A model generated the notes under the pieces. It was not told the origin of the DNA. It did not search any database and was given only the letters and a program-made list of their open reading frames with translations. A DNA stretch of 64,000 bases from Pirellulimonas nuda (GTDB lineage Bacteria > Planctomycetota > Planctomycetia > Pirellulales > Lacipirellulaceae): NCBI RefSeq assembly GCF_007750855.1, contig NZ_CP036291.1, positions 2,294,001 to 2,358,000 on the forward strand, written 5' to 3'. Both the position numbers and the translations under genes were made by a program. Shown piece by piece: positions 24,847 through 32,653 of the stretch (positions within the stretch are counted from its first letter, which is position 1; each line of letters opens with the position of its first letter).

Positions 24847-26424
24847 CTACAGCCGCACCGAATCGATCGCGCGCACCCAGTGGTCGACCGAGTAACGCCC
24901 CGCCGCGACGTCGGCGATCATGCCGAACACCCGGTCGCTGAACCCGCCGATGTTGACGATGTCTTCGCGCTCCGGCGCTTGGACCGTGCCGTACGGCTGG
25001 ATATCGATGCACACCATCCGGGCCCGCGGGTTGCGCGACTTGAACACAGACCACTCGTTCACGGTCTCGGTTCGGCCCCCGCCGAAACGTCCGAAGACGG
25101 GGGAATCGATCCACGACTCGTTGTCCGAGACGAACACCACCAGGTCTCCCTGGGCGCGCCGACGGTTCAGCTCACGCAGCGGAGCGCTGCAGTTGGTGCC
25201 CCCCGGCGAGACCGCGGCGATACGCTTGGCGTTGGTCATCACCGAGTCGCGTCCGTTGAGCCGGATCTTCACCACGTCTTCCTTGAACGGGATGACCTCT
25301 GCCTCCGGGTTCTTCCGCAGGAGCGTCGCCGCCACCAGCGCGGCCACGTCGAGGCAGCGCACCGCGGTGGTCGCTCCCGGCCGATAACCGGTGACCGGCG
25401 AGTGCATCGATCCGGACACGTCCGTGCAGACGTACACCTTCCCCGCGACACGCGGCGCGCTGTTGATCGCCAGCTCCATCGCGTCCTGCAGGGCCTCGCG
25501 CACCGTGTGCGGGACCCCCAGTTCCGCGTTGGCGTAGGCGACCATGAGCTGGTACGGGAACACGCGTGCCTGCTCCACCAGCCGCGGGTTGCGCAGCCGA
25601 TTGGCGATCAAGCCCACCATCTCCCGATCCTCGAACACGCCGTGACGGGCGAACGTGTTCAGGTTCATCCGCGTCATCTGCCAAGAACCGTTCCGCGCGA
25701 TTTGCACCCAGTCCTTCTTGGTAAGCGGCAGCGAGGTCAGCATCTGGAACGGCACGTCCGGCAGGGCGACCTTGCCCGGGTTCGTGTTCCGCTTGAACTT
25801 CTCGTACTGACGCACCAGCTCCGGCAGCGCCTCGTGGTTGTGCTCGCGGCCGATCAGGTAGCCGTACAGCGCAGCGCGCGTGGCGGTCGCCGGCTTCGGG
25901 TGCACCATCCGCAGCACGTCCGCCAGCGACGGGTCGGCGCCGACCGAGCCGATGAACAACTGGTCGTCGCTGCGGGCCTCGAGCCACTGCTGCACCAGCC
26001 GCTTCGGCAGCGTGCCGAGGCTCTTCCGCCCCACGGCCCCCGACCGCATGATCTGCACGAAGTTGCGGATCATCTTCGGCGAATCGATCACGCGGTCGAA
26101 CACCTCGGCCAGCAGGCCCGCGGAGCGGACCGACAGCACCGCACACAGCAGCGCCGGCATGTCCTTCATGAACGCCGACTTGCGGGCGTAGATCGCCAAC
26201 CGGGCGAGGTACTCCGGCTCAACCTGCTGGGCGTGCTCCAGCACCGCTTCGAGCTGATCCTCGGCCGACGCATAGAACGTCCCCCCCAGGCAGCCGGTGG
26301 ACGCGAGCTGCGCCAGCGCCTGCTTGTGGGTCCGCCCGTACGCCGGGCCGCCGGCCTCGTTGTGGGTGTCTGCCTTCGCGATCAACCGGCCGCGGAGGCT
26401 GGTGAAGAGTGTCTTGTTCGCCAT
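24847..26424 (-). CDS. rsr: Rsr, bacterial Ro60 orthologue (TROVE domain)
   Basis: The 525-residue protein starts MANKTLFTSLRGRLI; GAGG lies 9 bases upstream of this ATG, so I prefer it to the ATG at 26451. The N-terminal two thirds form the HEAT-like TROVE ring (KQALAQLASTGCLGGTFYAS, then KDMPALLCAVLSVRS and FKRNTNPGKVALPDVPFQML). The C-terminal von Willebrand A-like domain has the metal site TDVSGSMHSP near residue 336 and GGTNCSAPL and VFVSDNESW. Ro60 binds Y RNAs and misfolded RNAs; here it heads the operon with four Y RNAs and the RtcB/RtcA repair enzymes. Confidence 0.95.
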   Translation of the reverse strand: MANKTLFTSLRGRLIAKADTHNEAGGPAYGRTHKQALAQLASTGCLGGTFYASAEDQLEAVLEHAQQVEPEYLARLAIYARKSAFMKDMPALLCAVLSVRSAGLLAEVFDRVIDSPKMIRNFVQIMRSGAVGRKSLGTLPKRLVQQWLEARSDDQLFIGSVGADPSLADVLRMVHPKPATATRAALYGYLIGREHNHEALPELVRQYEKFKRNTNPGKVALPDVPFQMLTSLPLTKKDWVQIARNGSWQMTRMNLNTFARHGVFEDREMVGLIANRLRNPRLVEQARVFPYQLMVAYANAELGVPHTVREALQDAMELAINSAPRVAGKVYVCTDVSGSMHSPVTGYRPGATTAVRCLDVAALVAATLLRKNPEAEVIPFKEDVVKIRLNGRDSVMTNAKRIAAVSPGGTNCSAPLRELNRRRAQGDLVVFVSDNESWIDSPVFGRFGGGRTETVNEWSVFKSRNPRARMVCIDIQPYGTVQAPEREDIVNIGGFSDRVFGMIADVAAGRYSVDHWVRAIDSVRL

Positions 26425-26487
26425 GGTTGGGTTCCTCGTGCTTTGGGCCAAGAGCGTGTTGCATGCCCTTTGTTGAGATCAGCACAA

Positions 26488-26503
26488 AGCATGGCTCGTG
26501 CCA
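26488..26503 (-). promoter_or_regulatory. Sigma54 promoter of rsr-Y RNA-rtcBA
   Basis: On the minus strand TGGCACG is followed by four bases and ATGCT, close to the sigma54 consensus TGGCACG-N4-TTGCW with the GG and GC elements correctly spaced. Transcription would start near 26477, about 50 bases before the rsr start. The neighbouring RtcR is a sigma54 activator, which fits. Confidence 0.8.
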
Positions 26504-26537
26504 GAGGCCGCCAAGGATGCCGTGTGTGCATCGCAAG

Positions 26538-26552
26538 TCATTTGCTGAATGA
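26538..26552. promoter_or_regulatory. Possible RtcR upstream binding site
   Basis: TCATT-TGCTG-AATGA is a perfect 5-bp inverted repeat about 35 bases upstream of the sigma54 element. A second, looser one (GCAATAAG...CTTGC) lies near 26608-26625. Enhancer sites are expected here, but which sequence is used cannot be decided from one copy. Confidence 0.3.
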
Positions 26553-26665
26553 TAGTTATGTCGATTTTGGTCGCGTTCGGCTGAGCCGTCAGTCCGGGCG
26601 TTTGTCGCAATAAGTTATACTTGCATAGCGTGTTGTATCGCTGGGTATCATGGCGGGTGGATCAG

Positions 26666-28240
26666 ATGAAGCAGGTCGTTATCGGATTGCTGGGCGCTCG
26701 GCTCGATTACGGGGTCGGCGATGACCGCTGGCAGAAGTGGCGGCCGACGGTCGCTCTCTGTCAGCACGAAGACCTGCTCATCGACCGCTTCGAGCTGCTC
26801 TACGAGCCCAATCTCAGCGCGATGGCCGCGGCGACGGTCGAGGACGTCCGCTGCGTTTCTCCCGAGACCGAGGTGCGCCTGCACGAGATTGGCTTCCGTG
26901 ACCCGTGGGACCTCGAAGAGGTGTACGCCGCGCTGCACGGCTTCTTCGGCGACTATGGGTTCCTGCCCGACGAAGAGCGGTACCTGGTGAACATCACCAC
27001 CGGCAGCCACGTGCAGCAGATCTGCTTGTTCCTGCTGGCCGAGTCCCGCCACGTGCCCGGCCAACTGCTGCAGGCTTCGCCCCCCAAGCGGAACAAGATC
27101 GGCATCGGCACCTACCGTACGATCGACCTCGACCTCTCTAGGTACGACCAGCTCGCCGCGCGTTTCGCGCTAGAGCAGCAGCAAGGGGTCTCGTTCCTCA
27201 AGTCGGGGATCGAAACCAAGAACGCGGCCTTCAACGCACTAATCGAGCGGATCGAGCGCGTAGCCATCGCCAGCAAGGCGCCGCTGCTGGTGACGGGGCC
27301 CACCGGCGCCGGCAAGAGCCAGCTCGCCCGCCGCGTGTACGAGCTCAAACGCCAACGCCGCCAGCTCGACGGGCCGTTTGTCGAGGTGAACTGCGCAACC
27401 CTGCGCGGCGACCAAGCGATGTCGGCCCTGTTCGGTCACGCCAAGGGCGCCTTCACCGGGGCGACCGCCTCCCGCGACGGCCTGCTCCGCGCCGCCGACG
27501 GCGGCTTGCTGCTGCTGGACGAGATCGGCGAGTTGGGGGTTGACGAACAAGCGATGCTGCTGCGGGCCATCGAAGAGAAGCGGTTCTTCCCGGTCGGCGC
27601 CGACAAGGAGCACAGCAGCGACTTCCAGTTGATCGCGGGCACCAACCGCGACCTGCTGGCGGACGTACGCGACGGGCGGTTCCGTGAGGACCTGCTCGCA
27701 CGCATCAACGTCTGGACCTTCCGGCTCCCGGGGCTGGCGGACCGGCGGGAAGACATCGCCCCCAACCTCGACTACGAGCTCCGGCAGTTCGCGGCAAAGA
27801 CCGGGTCGATCGTGCGGATGAACAAGGAAGCCCGCGAGCGGTTCCTCTGCTTCGCCGCTTCGAGCGAAGCGGCCTGGCGGGCCAACTTCCGCGATCTCAA
27901 CGCGGCCGTGACACGCATGGCGACCCTTGCCGCTGGGGGGCGGATCACCGTGGGCCTGGTGGACGAAGAGGCCGAGCGCCTGCGCCAGCAGTGGAGCGGA
28001 TCTATGGGCGGCGACCCGATCGGCGATGTGCTGTCGGGGCTCGTCGACGCTGGGAAGCTCGACCGCTTCGACCAGGCCTGCCTGGCGGAAGTCGTCTGCG
28101 TCTGCCGGGCATCGAAGTCGCTCTCCGACGCGGGGAGGGCCTTGTTCGCGGTGTCACGCGCGTCGAAGGCTAAGCCCAACGACGCCGATCGGCTAAGGAA
28201 ATACCTCGCCCGGTTCGAACTTGCTTGGGGCGACCTGTAG
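26666..28240 (+). CDS. rtcR: Sigma54-dependent regulator RtcR
   Basis: The 524-residue protein starts MKQVVIGLLGARLDYG as other RtcR proteins do, so the ATG at 26666 is preferred over 26621. The N-terminal CARF-like ligand domain (residues about 1-180, with NITTGSHVQQICLFLLAES) is joined to an AAA+ domain. That domain has Walker A GPTGAGKSQLAR, the sigma54 loop GAFTGA and Walker B GGLLLLDEIGEL. RtcR senses RNA ends or tRNA fragments through its CARF domain and activates the rtc operon. It is divergent from rsr. Confidence 0.94.
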   Translation: MKQVVIGLLGARLDYGVGDDRWQKWRPTVALCQHEDLLIDRFELLYEPNLSAMAAATVEDVRCVSPETEVRLHEIGFRDPWDLEEVYAALHGFFGDYGFLPDEERYLVNITTGSHVQQICLFLLAESRHVPGQLLQASPPKRNKIGIGTYRTIDLDLSRYDQLAARFALEQQQGVSFLKSGIETKNAAFNALIERIERVAIASKAPLLVTGPTGAGKSQLARRVYELKRQRRQLDGPFVEVNCATLRGDQAMSALFGHAKGAFTGATASRDGLLRAADGGLLLLDEIGELGVDEQAMLLRAIEEKRFFPVGADKEHSSDFQLIAGTNRDLLADVRDGRFREDLLARINVWTFRLPGLADRREDIAPNLDYELRQFAAKTGSIVRMNKEARERFLCFAASSEAAWRANFRDLNAAVTRMATLAAGGRITVGLVDEEAERLRQQWSGSMGGDPIGDVLSGLVDAGKLDRFDQACLAEVVCVCRASKSLSDAGRALFAVSRASKAKPNDADRLRKYLARFELAWGDL

Positions 28241-28549
28241 CCCGGCGTTCGGAGCGCCAGGGGCTGCGTCGCGGCGACGCTGCAAACGTCCGCAGGGTGC
28301 TAGGCCGGACCAACTTTCGCCGCCCGCTGGGTGTGCCGGCTCGCTCGGAATCATCCTTGAAGATGGCGCACGCTGCTGCCATAATTCCAGGCAAAGCGCC
28401 TGCCGTCTGGTCTTATTTTCTGGTCTTGAAAGACGTCTGCGGAATGCTTGCTTAGCTGTCTTCCGCATGCTGCTCATCGGTTCCTGCTCTGAGGCTGTGG
28501 CGAGACTGCGCCGGCGTTGCACCGGAACACGAGTGAAGGAAGCCACCTG
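28241..28549. other. Intergenic region after rtcR (309 bp)
   Basis: No gene is evident. GCGTCGC-G-GCGACGC (28266-28280) is a 7-bp inverted repeat shortly after the rtcR stop codon and might help terminate transcription, though no T-run follows. The promoter of the fucosidase genes should lie further right but no clear boxes were found. Confidence 0.35.
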
Positions 28550-30916
28550 ATGCACAGACACAGACTTCTTATTGTTGCGGCCGCTGCCCTTGTGCTGACA
28601 GGCGTGGCGGTTGCCGCCGAGAACGGGGCGCCAGCGCAGACGCCCGGGGCAACGGAGCTGTGGTACGCACAACCGGCCTCCCGCTGGACCGAGGCGCTGC
28701 CCCTGGGCAACGGGCGGCTCGGGGCCATGGTGTATGGAGGCGTCCGGCAAGAGCGACTTCAGATGAACGAAGACACGCTCTGGAGCGGCGGCCCCCACTG
28801 CTACGACAACCCCGACGCCTATGGGCGCCTGGCCACGGTCCGGCAGCAGCTCGAGCGGGGCGAGTACCGCGACGCGGAGGCAACCGCGCAAGAAATGCTC
28901 GGGAGGCACAAGTACCAGCAGGCGTATATGCCGTTCTGCGTCCTGCGTCTCGATTTTCCCAGGGGTGAGAAGCCGACCGAGTACCGCCGCGGCCTCGATC
29001 TACAAACGGCCGTGAGCACGGTCGCCTACCGGATGGGTGACGCGCGCTTTACGCGGCGGACCTTCGCCTCCCACCCCGACCAGGCGGTCGTGATGCGCCT
29101 GGAGTGCGACAAGCCGGGCCAGATCACGTTCGACCTGTCGATGACGAGCCCTCACCCCGTCGAGCCCGAAACGATCGGGGACGGCGTCCTGCGGATCAGC
29201 GGCCATGTAGGGCCGCGCGAGGAGGCCGCTTTGATCGCGCCTTGGGAAGGCGAAGGGACACGGTTCGCCGCCCAGGTCAAGGTTGCCGCCGAAGGCGGGA
29301 AGGTGGTAGCGCGGGGCGACAAGCTTTCCGTCACGGACGCCGACGCGGTGACCATCGTTTACGTGGCCGCCACCAGCTACGTCAACTACCAGGACGTCAG
29401 TGGCGACCCGCTCAAGAGGGTGGACGAGCACCTCGCCGGCGTCGATGGCAAGCCGTTCGAGCTGCTGCTTCAGCGGCACCTCGACGACTATTCGGAGCTG
29501 TTCGACCGCGTGGCGATCAACCTGGGGGGCGCACAAGCGGATGCAGACCTGCCGACCGATGAACGCCTCAAACGCGTCGCCGCGGGCGGGTCAGACCCCC
29601 GCCTGGTCGAGCAGGTCTTTCAGTTCGGCCGCTACCTGATGATCGCCGGATCGCGTCCCGGGACGCAGCCGCTGAACCTGCAGGGCATCTGGAACGACAA
29701 GATCGACCCGCCGTGGGGCAGCAAGTACACGATCAACATCAACATCGAGATGAACTACTGGGTGGCGGAGGTCTGCAACCTCAGCCAGTGCCACGAGCCG
29801 CTGCTGCGCATGGTGGGGGAGTTGCAGGCGCCGGGCAGCAGCACCTCACAGGTCCACTACCGGGCGGGGGGCTGGGTCGCGCACCACAACACCGACCTCT
29901 GGCGCGGCACGGCCCCGGTTGACGGCGCGCAGTGGGGCACGTGGCCGACCGGGGGCGCATGGCTCTGCCAACACCTCTGGGAGCACTACCAGTACACCGG
30001 CGACACCCAGTTCCTCGAGAAGGCCTACCCTATCCTCAAGGGCGCCGCTGAGTTCTTCATGGACGTGCTCGTCGAGAACGAGGACGGCCTGCTGATCACC
30101 TCGCCGTCGATCTCGCCCGAGCACAGCCACGGCGGCGGGACCGAAGACGGCCTCAGCACGGGACGCTCTGGGGTCTCGGTTTGCGCCGGCCCCACCATCG
30201 ACATGCAGATCCTCCGCGACCTGTTCGCCAACTGCATCGCCGCCTCCGAGGCCCTGGGCATCGACGAAGAGTTCCGGTCGCAGGTGGCCGCGACGCGGGC
30301 GCGTCTGGCGCCCATGAAGATCGGTCGGCACGGCCAGCTTCAAGAGTGGCAAGTCGATTGGGACAACCCCGACGACCCACACAGCCACGTCTCGCACCTG
30401 TACGGGCTCTACCCCAGCAGCCAGATCAACCCTCGCGACACGCCAGAGCTGTTCGCTGCGGCGCGGACCTCGTTGATCCAGCGCGGAGATGCCGGCGGGT
30501 GGCCCGGCGCGTGGAGGGTTTGCTTGTGGGCCCGCGTGGGGGACGGGGACCACGCACTCAGGGTGCTCAACAAGCATGTCATTCCCAGGCTCTCCCCGAA
30601 CCTGTTCAACGGCGGGGATCGTTTCCAGATCGACGCTAATTTTGGCGCGACGGCCGGCATCGCTGAGATGCTGCTGCAGAGCCACGGCGGCGAGGTCCAC
30701 CTGCTGCCGGCGCTCCCCGCCGCCTGGCCGACCGGCAGCGTCCGGGGCCTCCGCGCTCGCGGGGGCTTCGAGGTCGACATCGCGTGGGAGGACGGGCGGC
30801 TGACCGCCGCCGTCATTCGCTCGCTCAATGGCGAGCCGCTCAAGCTCCGCTGCGATTCACAAACCACTGCCAAGTCGCTCGCCAAGGGCGACAGCTTTAC
30901 CTGGAACGGGAAGTGA
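28550..30916 (+). CDS. GH95 alpha-L-fucosidase, secreted
   Basis: The 788-residue protein starts at [16 protein letters not shown], with AAGGA 9 bases upstream, and has a signal peptide of about 23 residues. Family motifs are [82 protein letters not shown] and [20 protein letters not shown]95 enzymes are inverting exo-fucosidases that cut terminal fucose from glycans. It is followed after 11 bases by a GH29 fucosidase gene, an apparent operon for fucose-containing polysaccharides. Confidence 0.93.
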   Translation: MHRHRLLIVAAAALVLTGVAVAAENGAPAQTPGATELWYAQPASRWTEALPLGNGRLGAMVYGGVRQERLQMNEDTLWSGGPHCYDNPDAYGRLATVRQQLERGEYRDAEATAQEMLGRHKYQQAYMPFCVLRLDFPRGEKPTEYRRGLDLQTAVSTVAYRMGDARFTRRTFASHPDQAVVMRLECDKPGQITFDLSMTSPHPVEPETIGDGVLRISGHVGPREEAALIAPWEGEGTRFAAQVKVAAEGGKVVARGDKLSVTDADAVTIVYVAATSYVNYQDVSGDPLKRVDEHLAGVDGKPFELLLQRHLDDYSELFDRVAINLGGAQADADLPTDERLKRVAAGGSDPRLVEQVFQFGRYLMIAGSRPGTQPLNLQGIWNDKIDPPWGSKYTININIEMNYWVAEVCNLSQCHEPLLRMVGELQAPGSSTSQVHYRAGGWVAHHNTDLWRGTAPVDGAQWGTWPTGGAWLCQHLWEHYQYTGDTQFLEKAYPILKGAAEFFMDVLVENEDGLLITSPSISPEHSHGGGTEDGLSTGRSGVSVCAGPTIDMQILRDLFANCIAASEALGIDEEFRSQVAATRARLAPMKIGRHGQLQEWQVDWDNPDDPHSHVSHLYGLYPSSQINPRDTPELFAAARTSLIQRGDAGGWPGAWRVCLWARVGDGDHALRVLNKHVIPRLSPNLFNGGDRFQIDANFGATAGIAEMLLQSHGGEVHLLPALPAAWPTGSVRGLRARGGFEVDIAWEDGRLTAAVIRSLNGEPLKLRCDSQTTAKSLAKGDSFTWNGK

Positions 30917-30927
30917 GAGACAGTCCT

Positions 30928-32364
30928 ATGACAGCTCGAATGCTCATCGTGCCGGCGATCGCCGGGCTCGCCCTCGCCGCGTGCTCCATCTCCCTGGCGG
31001 CCGACGGCCAGACCCAGGCGCCCGCACCCTTCTTGCCCGTGCCGGGCGACGCGCAGCTCAAGTGGCACAAGGCCGAGTACCGGATGTTCATCCATTTCGG
31101 CATGAAGACCTTCTACCCCAGCAGCAACCACAAGGGTGACGGCAAGGAGGACCCGGCCAGGTTCAACCCAGAACGCTTCGACGCCAACCAATGGGTGGCG
31201 GCGGCCAAGGCGGGCGGCTTCGAGGGCATCGTGCTGACGACCAAGCACCACGACGGCTTCTGCAACTGGCCGACGCAGACGACCGAGCACTCCGTGCGGG
31301 CCTCACCCTGGAAGAACGGCCAGGGCGACATCGTCGGAGAGCTGGTAGAGGCCTGCCGTCGGGGCGGAATCACCTTTGGCTTCTACGTCTCCCTCATCGA
31401 CGACAACTATGCCGTGACCCACGCCGACCGCTACGCGGGGTACGGGGATTTCTACTACGACCAAGTGAAAGAGATCAGCACGCAGTACGGCCCCATCGAC
31501 GAGTACTGGTTCGACGGCTTCAAGGCCGATGAACTGAAGATCGACTATCAGAAGCTCGCGGGGATGATCAAAGAGGAGCAGCCCGGTGCGGTGGTTTACG
31601 ATTCCGGCACCATGGTGCGGTACCTGCCCGACCGCTCCCTGGCCTGGCCGGGCAACCACGGCGGCCTGAAGCCGGACCAGTCGTACCGGAGAGAAATGGG
31701 GGGCGAGGTCATTTGGTACCCCAACGAACCGTCGCTCATGCTGCAGGGGAACTGGTTCCACAACGGCCAGCCCATCAAGGACCTGGAGCAGATCAAGCAG
31801 TACTACCTCACCACGACCGGATACGGCGTGACGCCGCTGATGAACCTCTCCCCCAACCAGGATGGCCTGATCGACGAGGCCAGTGTCGAGGGCCTGAAGG
31901 CGTTCAAGGACTGGGTCGACGCGTTGCACGCCAACGACCTATCGCGAGGCGACAAGGCCCAAGTTAGCGCAGACAGCGTACGCGGCGACGACCCGGCCTA
32001 CGCCGCCGCGATGGTTGCCGACGGAGACTTTGAAACCTATCACGCGACGGACGACGCGGTTCAAACCGCGAGCATCGAGGTCGACCTGGGGGGAGTCCAG
32101 GAGGTAGACGGCTTTATCATCCAGGAGTACATCCCGCTCGGCCAGCGCATTGAATCTTACAGTATCGAGTGCCTGGTGGACGGGCGGTGGAAGAAAGTGT
32201 TTGCCGGCAAGACCATCGGCTACAAACGCATCATCCTTGAGGATTACGCTTCTGCCGAAGGCGTGAGCTTCCCCCCAACCAGCAAGGTACGGCTGAACAT
32301 CGAGAGCGCGCTGGCGTGCCCGCTGATCAGCACGTTCCAAGTGGTGGGCGCTGTGCAGGACTGA
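30928..32364 (+). CDS. GH29 alpha-L-fucosidase with C-terminal discoidin-like domain
   Basis: The 478-residue protein has a signal peptide (MTARMLIVPAIAGLALAA; the Cys after it could make it a lipoprotein). The GH29 barrel shows WHKAEYRMFIHFGMKTFYP, LTTKHHDGFCNWPT and YGPIDEYWFDG, where the Asp of WFDG is the expected nucleophile. The last 130 residues (VDLGGVQEVDGFIIQEYIPLGQ) look like an F5/8 type C carbohydrate-binding domain. It is a retaining fucosidase and would act together with the GH95 enzyme just upstream. Confidence 0.92.
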   Translation: MTARMLIVPAIAGLALAACSISLAADGQTQAPAPFLPVPGDAQLKWHKAEYRMFIHFGMKTFYPSSNHKGDGKEDPARFNPERFDANQWVAAAKAGGFEGIVLTTKHHDGFCNWPTQTTEHSVRASPWKNGQGDIVGELVEACRRGGITFGFYVSLIDDNYAVTHADRYAGYGDFYYDQVKEISTQYGPIDEYWFDGFKADELKIDYQKLAGMIKEEQPGAVVYDSGTMVRYLPDRSLAWPGNHGGLKPDQSYRREMGGEVIWYPNEPSLMLQGNWFHNGQPIKDLEQIKQYYLTTTGYGVTPLMNLSPNQDGLIDEASVEGLKAFKDWVDALHANDLSRGDKAQVSADSVRGDDPAYAAAMVADGDFETYHATDDAVQTASIEVDLGGVQEVDGFIIQEYIPLGQRIESYSIECLVDGRWKKVFAGKTIGYKRIILEDYASAEGVSFPPTSKVRLNIESALACPLISTFQVVGAVQD

Positions 32365-32653
32365 TATCCGCCCCGTCGGGAGGGGTGCAGCAGACGCCTT
32401 CGTCCCTTTCGGGGTTGCGATCGCGACTCGTTGTGCCACCTACCGCACGCGACCTGTCATCGGCGACGGCCGGAGTTGCTTGTCCGAACCAGCACAGTGC
32501 CCGAGCACTTAGAACGCTATGAGCTATCACTCTTCATGTGCTGATTCCCGACGCGCGTGTTGCGACGCGGCCGGGTCCTGGGAGGCCGAACGGCGCCAGG
32601 CCGGCGCCGGCAGACCTGGGGCTGCTTCGCTGTCGGCCTTTCGCGGAGCGCCC

